A stretch of DNA of 64,000 nt from Rhizobium sp. BK376 (lineage in GTDB: Bacteria > Pseudomonadota > Alphaproteobacteria > Rhizobiales > Rhizobiaceae): NCBI RefSeq assembly GCF_004341625.1, contig NZ_SLZG01000003.1:185045-249044 (forward strand), read 5' to 3'. The position numbers and the translations under genes are program-made. Positions 19,083 through 28,139 of this stretch are shown piece after piece. Numbering within the stretch: position 1 is the first letter of the stretch; each line of letters begins with the position of its first letter. A model generated the notes under the pieces. It saw only the letters and a program-made list of their open reading frames with translations, had not been told where the DNA came from and did not search any database.

Positions 19083-20714
19083 TCACTGCCTTTCGCTGGT
19101 TCGAATCTGCGTGTCGCGCACCATGTCTGCCATCGCGGCGATCGGCTCCTGGCACCAGCGCTCTTCCACCCGTCGCACCGATCCCAGCGCGAAGAAGTCA
19201 TCGAAGGACGCGATCGGCGTATGCTCGATCAACATGGAAATGAAATCGTCCGAGGCAAGGTCTTCCTCGATCGCCTCGACCTCCGCCGAAAGCGGCCGGT
19301 CGACAACATAGAAATCGGCATGGCGGCGCACCACCTCGTAAAGCATCTTGCCGACGCCATCCGGCTTGTCGCCGAGAATGTCTATCGCCTGGGCCGCGAG
19401 CAGCGCTTCCAAAGCGGCGAGACGCTTCAGCGCCCGCATCTGCCGTTCAAAACGCTCGATAACGAGCGGCAGGAAGGCCGCCTCGTCTTCCATGCCGGCT
19501 GCAACCACCAGCGACTGCGCCGAAACCGGATTGGTCATGGAAAGAACCCGCGAGAAGATCTCGCCGGCGAGCTTGATGATCGGGCCGAAGCCGGTCGCGA
19601 TGCGGCCCTCCGGCACCAGATTGACCGGCAGCCCGCGGCGCTGCCCATTGCCGAGCAGGACGCAGCGGTTGAAGGCGTTTCGCGCCGCATGCGCCATGCA
19701 GAGCGCTGCCGATTCGAGCAGGATCGTCACATCGAGCGGCAACGATCCACCCGATGTCATCACGCGACCCTCGACGACAACAGGGTTGTCGTCGGAACGG
19801 CCTGTCGCGGCCAGGATCTTGTGGCCTGTCGAGAGCAGGTTTTCTATGACGGCGCCGAAGACCTGGGCGATCATGCGCAGGCTGAGCGGGTCCTGGACAT
19901 GGGTGGCAACCGGCCACTGCCAGTCCTCGGAAGCATTACAGAGCCAGGAGCCGATCAAGGCCTCCCGCGCCGTTCCGACATGGCGCACCGAAATCCACGG
20001 ATCGCGCGAGGCGCCGAGCGCACCCGATGCCATCATGCCGGTCGCAAGCAATATGCGGGTCGAGGCGGCCGCATTGCGCGTGGCTTCCGCCGCTGCCGCA
20101 AAACTGACCGCATTGACGCTGAGGGAGGCCAGGCTGTCGCGCGGCGCCATGTTGATGGGTTCGAGACCCGCTGCGGCAAAGGCTTCCGCCGCCTGCATCC
20201 GGCGGCCGCGGTAGACCGCCTCGCCGACGCCGGTCAATACGGCGCCGATCTGCCCCATCAGGCCGATATCGGCGCAGCCGATCGAGCCGGTGCGGCGCAC
20301 CACGGGAATGACATCTGCGTTGAGCAGCCGAAGGTAGGATTCGATCAGTTCCCGCGTGCAGCCCACCTGTCCGGTCAGTGCCGTGTTGACGCGGATCGCC
20401 ATGGCATTGCGAACGACGGACATGGGAAAGGGGGAGCCGGTGCCGAAGTGGTGGGCGCGCACCAGGCCGAGATTGAAGGCGGACAGCTCATCGGCCGACC
20501 ATTCGACATCCTTCATGGCGCCGACGCCCGTCGTGGACCCGTAAACGGGCATGCCGGAGTCGATTGCCTCCTGAACGATCTGGCGGGCAGCGGCGATCCG
20601 CAACATGCCTTTTTCGCAAGCGGTCGGTATCGTGACGCCCGCTCCGATCCTCAAGAGATCGGTGAAACTCAGCGGTTGGCCCGTGAGTTCGATGCCGGAC
20701 ATCTGGCGTTGCAT
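19083..20714 (-). CDS. HAL-family lyase without MIO triad, candidate ergothionase
   Basis: 543 residues of the histidine/phenylalanine ammonia-lyase superfamily: PVYGSTTGVG (residues 57-65) with the conserved Tyr, VQDPLSLR, and DDNPVVVEG. In true ammonia-lyases the Ala-Ser-Gly of GSxGASGD cyclises to the MIO electrophile; here the site reads GSIGCADIG (143-151), so MIO cannot form. Ergothionase, which eliminates trimethylamine from ergothioneine, is a HAL homologue working by acid-base catalysis. Together with the operon this makes ergothionase the best guess; 'aromatic amino acid lyase' is the safe family name. AAGGAG upstream supports the ATG at 20714. First gene of the operon. Confidence 0.85.
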   Translation of the reverse strand: MQRQMSGIELTGQPLSFTDLLRIGAGVTIPTACEKGMLRIAAARQIVQEAIDSGMPVYGSTTGVGAMKDVEWSADELSAFNLGLVRAHHFGTGSPFPMSVVRNAMAIRVNTALTGQVGCTRELIESYLRLLNADVIPVVRRTGSIGCADIGLMGQIGAVLTGVGEAVYRGRRMQAAEAFAAAGLEPINMAPRDSLASLSVNAVSFAAAAEATRNAAASTRILLATGMMASGALGASRDPWISVRHVGTAREALIGSWLCNASEDWQWPVATHVQDPLSLRMIAQVFGAVIENLLSTGHKILAATGRSDDNPVVVEGRVMTSGGSLPLDVTILLESAALCMAHAARNAFNRCVLLGNGQRRGLPVNLVPEGRIATGFGPIIKLAGEIFSRVLSMTNPVSAQSLVVAAGMEDEAAFLPLVIERFERQMRALKRLAALEALLAAQAIDILGDKPDGVGKMLYEVVRRHADFYVVDRPLSAEVEAIEEDLASDDFISMLIEHTPIASFDDFFALGSVRRVEERWCQEPIAAMADMVRDTQIRTSERQ

Positions 20715-20828
20715 GGGTTTCGATTCTCCTTTTGCAGCAAGATTATGCGACCATGAAGGAGGGAGGGATATCCCAAATATCGAACACGTGATGTTTTTGT
20801 GCGGCGGCCCTGATAGGGGTGCCGCAGC

Positions 20829-22403
20829 TCAGCTTAGCCGCCAGGCGATATAGATGAGCGCCAGCGCGATGAACCAGAGCGCCACTCGGGCGGAACGATT
20901 GTGCTTTGCCTCCGACTTGCCGATCGCCTCTGCCGTCTGTGCGTCAAAGCGAAGCCCGTTCTCGCTCATCTGCAGCAGTTCGTGATGGAATTTCTCAGTC
21001 TTGGCAGCAATTTCTGGGACGGCTTCCGCCAGCTTGACGGCGGCCTTGAGCCCGTCGCGCAGGTCGGCGACGATGCGCTTCGGGCCGAGATTGGTGCGAA
21101 TCCAGTCGCCGACGACGGGCTCGGATGCCTTCCACATGTTGAAACGCGGATTGAGCATGCGCGATACGCCCTCGACCACCACCATCGTCTTCTGCAGCAT
21201 GACAAGCTCGGGCCGCGTTTCCATGTCGAAGAGTTCGGTCACTTCGAACAGCAGCGTCAGCAACTTGCCCATCGAGATCGTCTCGGCCGGCTGGCCGTGG
21301 ATCGGTTCGCCGATGGCGCGGATCGCCTGGGCAAAGCTTTCCATATTGTGATGGCCCGGCACGTAACCTGCCTCGAAATGCACCTCTGCGACGCGAAGAT
21401 AGTCGCGGGTAATAAAGCCGTAGAGGATCTCGGCAAGGAAGCGGCGCTCCTTTTTGCCCAGCCGCCCGACGATGCCCATGTCGACCGCGACGATCATGCC
21501 ATCGGGCGCGACGAAGAGATTGCCCGGATGCATGTCGGCATGGAAGAAGCCGTCGCGCAGCGTGTGGCGCAGGAAGGACTGGATGAGGATGTCGGCGAGC
21601 GCGTTGAGGTCGTGACCGGACGCCTTGAGCGCCTCGACATCGGACATTTTGATGCCGTCGATCCACTCCATGGTGATGACGTCGCGGCCGGTGCGTTCCC
21701 AATCCACCTTAGGCACGCGGAAACCGGGATCTTTTTCCGTGTTCTCGGCAATTTCCGACAAGGCGGCAGCTTCCAGACGCAGATCCATCTCGACCTTGGT
21801 CGTCTGCTCCAGCGTCTTCGTCACCTCGACCGGCCGCAGGCGGCGGCTGGAGGGCATGAAGCGCTCCTGCAATCCCGCGACCATGTACATGGCCGCAAGA
21901 TCGTTGGCGAAGCGCTGCCGGACACCCGGTCGCACGACCTTGACGGCGACCTTCTTGCGCCCCTCGGGCGTATCGATCTCGGCGGGATGCACCTGCGCGA
22001 TCGAGGCGGCGGCGATCGGGTCGCCGAAGCTGGCATAGAGTTCATCGAGCGGACGGCCCAGCGAGCCCTCGATATTGGCCTTTGCCGCAGCAACAGGAAA
22101 GAAGGCCATGCGGTCTTGAAGCTGCGACAGGTCGTTGGCGAATTCGACGCCGACGACATCCGGACGCGTCGCCAGGAACTGGCCGATCTTCACATAGGAA
22201 GGGCCAAGCCGCTCGACGGCCTTGGAAAGCCGGTCGCTGCGCGCCTGGTTCTTGGAGCCGCCTCGGGCAAACATGCTGACAAAGGATTTTGCCAGGCTAA
22301 CGGAGGGGGGAAGCCCTTCTGATGGCAGCGCGGAGACGACACCCTCGCGCACCAGCACCCAGCCCACCCTGAGGAGCCCGAAATATGCGCCGAAAGCACT
22401 CAT
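20829..22403 (-). CDS. ubiB: Ubiquinone biosynthesis kinase-like protein UbiB
   Basis: 524 residues of the UbiB/ABC1/ADCK atypical-kinase family needed for ubiquinone production. Visible motifs are the KxGQ element YVKIGQFLATRPD, the HADMHPGN catalytic loop, and VDMGIVGRLGKKER at the metal-binding loop. A hydrophobic C-terminal segment (ALWFIALALIYIAWRL) anchors it to the inner membrane. It follows ubiE by 62 nt on the same strand and is probably co-transcribed. Confidence 0.95.
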   Translation of the reverse strand: MSAFGAYFGLLRVGWVLVREGVVSALPSEGLPPSVSLAKSFVSMFARGGSKNQARSDRLSKAVERLGPSYVKIGQFLATRPDVVGVEFANDLSQLQDRMAFFPVAAAKANIEGSLGRPLDELYASFGDPIAAASIAQVHPAEIDTPEGRKKVAVKVVRPGVRQRFANDLAAMYMVAGLQERFMPSSRRLRPVEVTKTLEQTTKVEMDLRLEAAALSEIAENTEKDPGFRVPKVDWERTGRDVITMEWIDGIKMSDVEALKASGHDLNALADILIQSFLRHTLRDGFFHADMHPGNLFVAPDGMIVAVDMGIVGRLGKKERRFLAEILYGFITRDYLRVAEVHFEAGYVPGHHNMESFAQAIRAIGEPIHGQPAETISMGKLLTLLFEVTELFDMETRPELVMLQKTMVVVEGVSRMLNPRFNMWKASEPVVGDWIRTNLGPKRIVADLRDGLKAAVKLAEAVPEIAAKTEKFHHELLQMSENGLRFDAQTAEAIGKSEAKHNRSARVALWFIALALIYIAWRLS

Positions 22404-22465
22404 CGTGTTTGTCCGGCCCGCAGCGTGTTAACGGCAAGCCGTTTCGCAGTCTTCAGCATCATGCC

Positions 22466-23242
22466 CTAAAGCTTCCAGCCGGAATGCAGCGCCGCAATGC
22501 CGCCGGTGTAATTGGTATAGGTCACGCGCGAAAATCCGGCTTCGCGGATCATCGTTGCGAAATCCTGCTGGTTCGGGAACTTGCGGATCGATTCCACCAG
22601 ATACTGGTAGGGCTCCGCATCGCCCGTTATCGCCTTGCCGAAGCGCGGGATGGCGTTGAACGACCATGCCTCGTAGACGCGGTCGAGCAATGGCATGTCG
22701 ACCTCGGAGAATTCCAGCACCAGAAGCCGCCCGCCGCGCTTCAATACGCGAAAGGCTTCCTTCAGCGCCACATCGATGCGCGGCACGTTGCGGATGCCGA
22801 AGGCGATCGTATAGGCGTCGAAGGAATTTGCCTCGAAAGGCAGGTCCTCTGCATTCGCCTCGACGAAAGTGAGGTTGTCGGAGAGCTTTTTCTTTTCTGC
22901 CCGCTCCGAGCCGACTGCCAGCATTGAACCGTTGATGTCGAGAACGGTGGCATGCGCCAGCCGGTTGGATGCCTCGACGATGCGGAAGGCGATGTCGCCC
23001 GTGCCGCCGGCGACGTCGAGAACTTTGTAGGAGGAATCCTTGCGCGGATTGAGCGCGGAAATCATCGCATCCTTCCAGGCGCGATGCATGCCCATGGACA
23101 TCACGTCGTTCATGACGTCGTAGCGCTTGGCGACCTTGTGGAAGACCTCGTTGACCAGACCCTGCTTTTCGCCGTCTGCCACCTCGCGGAAGCCGTAGGA
23201 CGTTTCCATGCCGCCATCGGCGGAGGTGCGGCTTTGTGCCAT
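22466..23242 (-). CDS. ubiE: Ubiquinone/menaquinone biosynthesis C-methyltransferase UbiE
   Basis: 258 residues, the usual rhizobial length. SAM-binding motif I is [13 protein letters not shown]; the UbiE signatures YDVMNDVMS and AFGIRNV are present. It C-methylates the benzoquinol ring in ubiquinone synthesis. The ATG at 23242 (MAQSRTSAD) has GGAG upstream; an in-frame start 31 codons earlier lacks support. It heads the ubiE-ubiB unit and is divergent from mutM. Confidence 0.95.
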   Translation of the reverse strand: MAQSRTSADGGMETSYGFREVADGEKQGLVNEVFHKVAKRYDVMNDVMSMGMHRAWKDAMISALNPRKDSSYKVLDVAGGTGDIAFRIVEASNRLAHATVLDINGSMLAVGSERAEKKKLSDNLTFVEANAEDLPFEANSFDAYTIAFGIRNVPRIDVALKEAFRVLKRGGRLLVLEFSEVDMPLLDRVYEAWSFNAIPRFGKAITGDAEPYQYLVESIRKFPNQQDFATMIREAGFSRVTYTNYTGGIAALHSGWKL

Positions 23243-23427
23243 CAACTCTACTCCATTCCATAAATCGCAACGGTGACCATAGCGAAACCGCCGACACCAC
23301 GCTATCTCAAGGGCCAAGCTAACACGCCGTGGCACGTTGGCGCTGGTTTAGATCAAGACGAGGTTAAATTAAAGCTCATCTTGCTGATCGCCCATTGCAA
23401 GCGGCTGAAATATAAAGATGGATCATC

Positions 23428-24318
23428 ATGCCCGAATTGCCAGAGGTCGAGACCGTCCGGCGCGGCCTGGCGCCGACGATGGAAGGCGCCCTGCTGACCG
23501 AGCTGGAGCTGCGCCGCGGCGACCTCAGATTCCCCTTTCCGCCCGAGCTTGCCAAGCTTGCCGCCGGGCGGCGCATCATCGGCCTGTCCCGTCGCGCCAA
23601 GTATCTGCTGATCGATTTCGACGACGGCATGACCCTGATTGCCCATCTCGGCATGTCCGGCTCCTTCCGTATCGAGGCGGGCGGGCGGGACGATATTCCG
23701 GGTGATTTTCACCATCCGCGCTCGAAAGACGAGAAACACGATCACGTGATTTTTCATCTTGAGGGCGAGAAAGGCCGCAGCCGCGTCATCTATAACGATC
23801 CTCGCCGCTTCGGCTTCATGGACATGGCCCGGCGCAGCGAGCTTGCCTTCCACCCGTCCTTTCGCGATCTCGGGCCGGAGCCGACAGGTAATTCGCTTGA
23901 TGCCGACTATCTGGCCGAGCGCTTCAAGGACAAGGCGCAGCCGCTGAAGAGCGCCCTGCTCGATCAGAAGAACATAGCGGGCCTCGGCAATATATATGTG
24001 TGCGAGGCGCTGTGGCGCTCCCACCTTTTGCCCACCCGCGCGGCAGGCACGCTGGTTGCCAAATCCGGCAAGCCGAAAGAAGAGCTGACCCTGCTCGTCT
24101 CATCCATTCGCGACGTCATTGCCGATGCGATCGCCGCCGGCGGTTCGTCCCTGCGCGATCATATCCAGACGGATGGCTCGCTCGGTTATTTCCAGCACTC
24201 CTTCTCCGTCTATGACCGGGAAGGCGAGGCTTGCCGAACGCCGGGATGCGGCGGTACGATTTCGCGCATCGTGCAGGCGGGGCGTTCCACCTTCTATTGC
24301 GCCACCTGTCAGAAATAA
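23428..24318 (+). CDS. mutM: Formamidopyrimidine-DNA glycosylase
   Basis: 296 residues. Starts [14 protein letters not shown], giving the catalytic N-terminal proline and adjacent glutamate of Fpg after Met removal. An H2TH region with [11 protein letters not shown] follows, and a C-terminal zinc finger (CRTPGCGG...FYCATCQK) closes it. It removes 8-oxoguanine and ring-opened purines and nicks the strand by beta,delta-elimination. The enoyl-CoA hydratase gene starts 17 nt downstream. Confidence 0.96.
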   Translation: MPELPEVETVRRGLAPTMEGALLTELELRRGDLRFPFPPELAKLAAGRRIIGLSRRAKYLLIDFDDGMTLIAHLGMSGSFRIEAGGRDDIPGDFHHPRSKDEKHDHVIFHLEGEKGRSRVIYNDPRRFGFMDMARRSELAFHPSFRDLGPEPTGNSLDADYLAERFKDKAQPLKSALLDQKNIAGLGNIYVCEALWRSHLLPTRAAGTLVAKSGKPKEELTLLVSSIRDVIADAIAAGGSSLRDHIQTDGSLGYFQHSFSVYDREGEACRTPGCGGTISRIVQAGRSTFYCATCQK

Positions 24319-24335
24319 GTCGAGGGAGAAGAGCT

Positions 24336-25109
24336 GTGAGCTACGAAACGCTTGTTGTCGAAACGCATGGAGCCGTGGGCCTGGTCCGCATCAACCGACC
24401 GCAGGCGCTGAATGCGCTGAATTCCACGGTGCTGGCGGAGCTCAAGCAGGCCTATGCTGCCTTTCATGCGGATGAGGCGATCGGCGCGATCGTGCTGACC
24501 GGATCGGAGAAGGCCTTTGCCGCCGGCGCCGACGTCAAGGAAATGCAGCCCCTCGAATTCGCCGACATATATAAGAGCGACTTCATCAGTGGTTGGGAAG
24601 AAATCGCCAAGGCGCGCAAGCCCGTCATCGCAGCCGTCAGCGGCTTTGCGCTCGGCGGCGGCTGCGAGCTTGCCATGATGTGCGATTTCATCATTGCGTC
24701 GGACACGGCCAAGTTCGGCCAGCCGGAGATCACGCTCGGCGTCATTCCCGGCATGGGCGGCTCGCAGCGCCTGATCCGCTCGGTCGGCAAGGCGAAGGCA
24801 ATGGATCTGATATTGACCGGCCGCATGATGGATGCGGCGGAAGCGGAACGCTCGGGTCTTGTTGCCCGCGTGGTGCCGGCTGACAAGCTTCTCGATGAGG
24901 CACTGGCGGCAGCCGCAAAGATTGCCTCCCTGTCGCGCCCGTCAGTCATGATGGCCAAGGAGGCCGTCAACCGGGCTCTGGAGACCACGCTGGAGGAAGG
25001 CCTGCGTTTCGAGCGGCGCCTCTTTCACAGCCTCTTTGCGACCGAGGATCAGAAAGAGGGCATGGCGGCCTTCATTGAAAAGCGCAAGCCGGCGTTCAAG
25101 AACCGATGA
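24336..25109 (+). CDS. Enoyl-CoA hydratase
   Basis: 257 residues, a crotonase-fold enzyme. [11 protein letters not shown] and the oxyanion-hole loop [13 protein letters not shown] are typical, with the two catalytic glutamates expected in [13 protein letters not shown]. It hydrates trans-2-enoyl-CoA in fatty acid beta-oxidation. The start is GTG at 24336, with GAGGGAGAAGAG upstream. It lies 17 nt after mutM, a neighbourhood (mutM, enoyl-CoA hydratase, rpsT, dnaA) that is conserved in Rhizobiaceae. Confidence 0.93.
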   Translation: MSYETLVVETHGAVGLVRINRPQALNALNSTVLAELKQAYAAFHADEAIGAIVLTGSEKAFAAGADVKEMQPLEFADIYKSDFISGWEEIAKARKPVIAAVSGFALGGGCELAMMCDFIIASDTAKFGQPEITLGVIPGMGGSQRLIRSVGKAKAMDLILTGRMMDAAEAERSGLVARVVPADKLLDEALAAAAKIASLSRPSVMMAKEAVNRALETTLEEGLRFERRLFHSLFATEDQKEGMAAFIEKRKPAFKNR

Positions 25110-25311
25110 GGCCTGCCGCGTGATGTGGCGGGTTTTGGCGGATTTGCTAAGAATCCGCGTTGACGCCGGGGCTCAATAGAGCTATATGCCCGCCACAGTT
25201 TGGAAAGCCGATCTGGTTTTCCGCAATTGCTCCCGCATTGCTGGATGAAACGGCCGCAGGGCCTGACGCGGCAATAGCGGAGTTTTGTTCGAATTCTTGA
25301 GAGAGGCATAC

Positions 25312-25587
25312 ATGGCCAATACCAACTCGGCGAAGAAAGCGACCCGCAAGATCGCACGCCGCACCGAAGTCAACAAGGCTCGTCGCTCGCGCGTTCGCAC
25401 TTTCGTTCGCCAGGTCGAAGAGGCCCTCGCATCTGGTGATGCCGATCGCGCCAAGGAAGCTTTCCGAGTCGTGCAGCCGGAACTGCAGCGCGCGGCAACG
25501 AAGGGCGTCCTTCACGCCAACACGGCGTCCCGCAAGGTCTCGCGTCTTGCCAAGCGCGTTAAGGCGCTGTCGACGGCAACCGCTTAA
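25312..25587 (+). CDS. rpsT: 30S ribosomal protein S20
   Basis: 91 residues, very basic, starting [17 protein letters not shown], with the helical S20 pattern throughout. It binds 16S rRNA in the small subunit. The ATG at 25312 is the family start; GAGAGG precedes it. Monocistronic, with a terminator right after the stop. Confidence 0.97.
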   Translation: MANTNSAKKATRKIARRTEVNKARRSRVRTFVRQVEEALASGDADRAKEAFRVVQPELQRAATKGVLHANTASRKVSRLAKRVKALSTATA

Positions 25588-25617
25588 ATTTCGTTAACAA
25601 TTATAGCGTTACGATGA

Positions 25618-25642
25618 GCCCGGTCCTTTGGCCGGGCTTTTT
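25618..25642 (+). terminator. Rho-independent terminator of rpsT
   Basis: GCCCGG (25618-25623) pairs with CCGGGC (25632-25637) across TCCTTTGG and is followed by five T residues. Confidence 0.88.
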
Positions 25643-25643
25643 G

Positions 25644-25958
25644 GATTCGTACAAAACTCACCCAAATGGTTAATTTGCAACACCTGTCCATGTCAGTGCG
25701 ATGACAGAAAAAATCATTTAAAAACAATGATTTATGGCAGGTTGCTCCAACGCCGCGCGATGCCTCGGATTGGCTGCCGGCTACCAGATGAGTCAAGCAG
25801 TTTATTATTTTTTTTGTTTCAGGGCGTGGCGGAATCGCACCATCGGGGAATCCCCTTGATTCAAAAGCGATTCTTTTTTGACGACGGTGTGACAGTCAAA
25901 AATGCGATCCTGAGTCAATGGCCGGCTCTTAATTTTGCGTAAAATTCATCGTTGATTC
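25644..25958. promoter_or_regulatory. Cluster of GANTC (CcrM) sites upstream of dnaA
   Basis: GANTC occurs at 25644, 25790, 25832, 25848, 25858, 25869, 25912 and 25954 (first bases): eight sites in 315 bp, seven of them in 169 bp. GANTC is the target of the alphaproteobacterial cell-cycle methylase CcrM. In Caulobacter, methylation of such sites influences dnaA transcription. The clustering is seen directly; the regulatory role is inferred. Confidence 0.6.
25666..25673 (-). promoter_or_regulatory. Candidate CtrA half-site
   Basis: ATGGTTAA is the complement of TTAACCAT, the 8-mer CtrA motif used in Rhizobiales. A second, one-mismatch TTAA-N7-TTAA (TTAA at 25929, TAAA at 25940) lies further down. 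Short motifs, so chance matches are possible. Confidence 0.35.
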
Positions 25959-26448
25959 CCGTCGGTGATCCTGCCTAAATGCAATCCAACAAGGGGCGCG
26001 GACATCACCTGAAACGGCTTACGCGAACACTGCCATTCAAGGCGGCGTGGGTGGTCTTTTGTCCCTTGTGACGGATGAAATATTCCGGTCTTTCAAACAG
26101 TTGACGGGTGAACCCCGGAAGCAGCGATGTTTCCGGTCGTGGGAACTTGTCACCTCAGGCAGCCAATCCAAGCAAGGCTGCAGGGGCAGGGGAGAAAAAT
26201 TGAAAGCCATGCGGGTGCAGCCGGTCGGAAACGAGGACTGAGCGACTGCCCTGGCAGGAAGGTATGACGCAAACTGCTTGATTGCAGTTTTCGCCGCAGC
26301 CTCTTGCGCACGCCCTTCGGGTAGGGGGCGATGGCTGATGAACCGGTATGTGGCTGCTCGCGAGGAGCGGTCCCAGACCATTTGGCTAAGCATCGGACGG
26401 CGGTTTCCGTTTTGCCCGATACGAATGAATTTTTGGAAGGCGGCAATA

Positions 26449-28005
26449 ATGCAAATGAATACGATGACGGCCGGTGCATTGAAGCAAGGGGACAATGCAC
26501 AGCAGGCTCTCGGCTCGGTTTGCCTTGAAGCGGCGGGGGAAAAAGGAGACATGAAGCATAGCATTCTGTTCGAGCGTGTTAGCGCGCGCTTGAAGGCTCA
26601 GGTCGGTCCCGATGTCTATGCGAGTTGGTTTGCGCGTCTCAAATTGCATTCGGTCTCGAAAAGTGTCGTTCGGTTGAGTGTTCCGACGACTTTTCTCAAA
26701 TCCTGGATCAACAACCGCTATCTCGATCTGATTACCGGCCTGTTCCAGGCAGAAGATGCGGAAATTCTCAAAGTCGAAATTTTAGTGCGTACGGCTACCC
26801 GTGGGGGCGTTAAGGCGCCTAACGCGGATGAGCAACTGTCTCTGCCTGAACCTGCGTCGGTTGCGCAGATCCGTCGTCCGGCGGCTCAGCCCGCCGGTCA
26901 GGCAGTAGCACAGGCTGTCAGTGCTGTCGCTTCTGCCCGTCCCGCCAGTTTTGGCTCGCCGCTCTTCGGCTCGCCACTCGACTCGCGGTTTACCTTCGAC
27001 ACCTATGTCGAGGGCAGCTCCAACCGCATCAGTCTTGCAGCAGCCAAGACCATCGCGGAAGCCGGCCCCGGCGCTGTCCGGTTCAATCCGCTTTTCGTCC
27101 ATTCGTCTGTCGGTCTCGGCAAGACGCATCTTCTGCAGGCGATCGCCAATGCCGCCGTGCAGAACCCGCGCGGACTGCGCGTCGTCTATCTCACGGCGGA
27201 ATATTTCATGTGGCGTTTCGCAACCGCGATCCGCGACAATGATGCGCTGACGCTGAAGGATTCGCTGCGCAACATCGACCTTCTGATCATCGACGACATG
27301 CAGTTCCTGCAGGGCAAGATGATCCAGCACGAGTTCTGCCATCTGCTCAACATGCTGCTCGACAGCGCCAAGCAGGTCGTCGTTGCGGCCGATCGCGCCC
27401 CATGGGAGCTGGAATCGCTCGATCCGCGCGTGCGGTCCCGCCTGCAGGGCGGCGTCGCCATCGAAGTCGAGGCACCGGACTATGAAATGCGCCTCGAAAT
27501 CCTCAAGCGCCGTCTCGAAGTGGCCCGTCAGGAAGATCCGTCGCTGGATATTCCCGCCGACCTGCTCTCACACGTCGCAAGAAACGTCACGGCGAGCGGC
27601 CGCGAACTGGAAGGCGCCTTCAACCAGCTGCTCTTCCGCCGTTCCTTCGAGCCGAACCTGACGGTCGAGCGCGTCGACGAACTGCTGGCCCATCTCGTCG
27701 GTTCCGGCGAGCCGCGCCGGGTCCGCATCGAGGACATCCAGCGCATCGTCGCTCGTCACTACAATGTCTCGCGTCAGGAATTGGTCTCGAACCGCCGCAC
27801 GCGCGTCATCGTCAAGCCACGCCAGATCGCCATGTATCTGTCGAAGACGCTGACCCCGCGCTCCTTCCCGGAGATCGGCCGTCGCTTCGGCGGGCGTGAC
27901 CATACGACGGTGTTGCATGCTGTCCGCAAGATCGAGGAACTGATTTCCGGCGACAGCAAGCTGTCCCACGAGATCGAGCTTCTGAAGCGTCTGATCAACG
28001 AATAA
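26449..28005 (+). CDS. dnaA: Chromosomal replication initiator protein DnaA
   Basis: 518 residues from the ATG at 26449. Domain I ([20 protein letters not shown]), a linker rich in Ala/Pro/Gln, the AAA+ domain with Walker A GLGKTHLL and Walker [11 protein letters not shown], and the DNA-binding domain IV with the signature [14 protein letters not shown] are all visible. It opens the replication origin and acts as a transcription factor. The start is uncertain: GGAAGG (26435-26440) supports 26449, while an ATG at 26551 ([10 protein letters not shown], 484 residues) sits right after AAGGAG with only 2 nt spacing. It is monocistronic with a terminator downstream. Confidence 0.95.
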   Translation: MQMNTMTAGALKQGDNAQQALGSVCLEAAGEKGDMKHSILFERVSARLKAQVGPDVYASWFARLKLHSVSKSVVRLSVPTTFLKSWINNRYLDLITGLFQAEDAEILKVEILVRTATRGGVKAPNADEQLSLPEPASVAQIRRPAAQPAGQAVAQAVSAVASARPASFGSPLFGSPLDSRFTFDTYVEGSSNRISLAAAKTIAEAGPGAVRFNPLFVHSSVGLGKTHLLQAIANAAVQNPRGLRVVYLTAEYFMWRFATAIRDNDALTLKDSLRNIDLLIIDDMQFLQGKMIQHEFCHLLNMLLDSAKQVVVAADRAPWELESLDPRVRSRLQGGVAIEVEAPDYEMRLEILKRRLEVARQEDPSLDIPADLLSHVARNVTASGRELEGAFNQLLFRRSFEPNLTVERVDELLAHLVGSGEPRRVRIEDIQRIVARHYNVSRQELVSNRRTRVIVKPRQIAMYLSKTLTPRSFPEIGRRFGGRDHTTVLHAVRKIEELISGDSKLSHEIELLKRLINE

Positions 28006-28030
28006 AGGCAGGATTTTCCCGTCTTGCCCG

Positions 28031-28064
28031 AACGGCCGGCGTCATCGCCGGCCGTTTTCTTTTA
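28031..28064 (+). terminator. Rho-independent terminator of dnaA
   Basis: AACGGCCGGCG (28031-28041) pairs with CGCCGGCCGTT (28046-28056) across TCAT, followed by a T-rich run. Confidence 0.9.
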
Positions 28065-28139
28065 TAAGTTTTTTATTCTATAGACATGGAAGGGGAGAGA
28101 GTCGGTCTCGCGAGGAGCGATTCCATTGGGAGAAACTGC

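Larger units (their letters stand above)
25588..26448. other. Long intergenic region between rpsT and dnaA
   Basis: About 860 bp without a convincing gene. It holds the rpsT terminator, the GANTC cluster, a hairpin AAATCATT-N7-AATGATTT (25711-25733), an AT-rich tract at 25799-25816 and candidate CtrA sites. No TTATCCACA-like DnaA box was found by eye on either strand. Open frames here lack rhizobial codon use. Most likely a long regulated leader and promoter region of dnaA. Confidence 0.6.

Noticed and set aside
13191..20714. Ordinary histidine utilisation (hut) operon
   Set aside because: hutI, hutG, hutF and hutC are absent, the lyase lacks the MIO triad, and hydantoin-type hydrolases plus a DUF917 gene take their place.
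19029..20756. 575-codon open frame opposite the HAL-like lyase
   Set aside because: Arg/His-rich translation without domains; the minus strand encodes the recognisable lyase.
22428..23300. 290-codon frame overlapping ubiE on the same strand
   Set aside because: Out-of-frame reading of ubiE; the UbiE frame has SAM motifs and a good start.
25588..26448. Chromosomal origin of replication next to dnaA
   Set aside because: No DnaA-box consensus found by eye, and in several alphaproteobacteria the origin is not beside dnaA.
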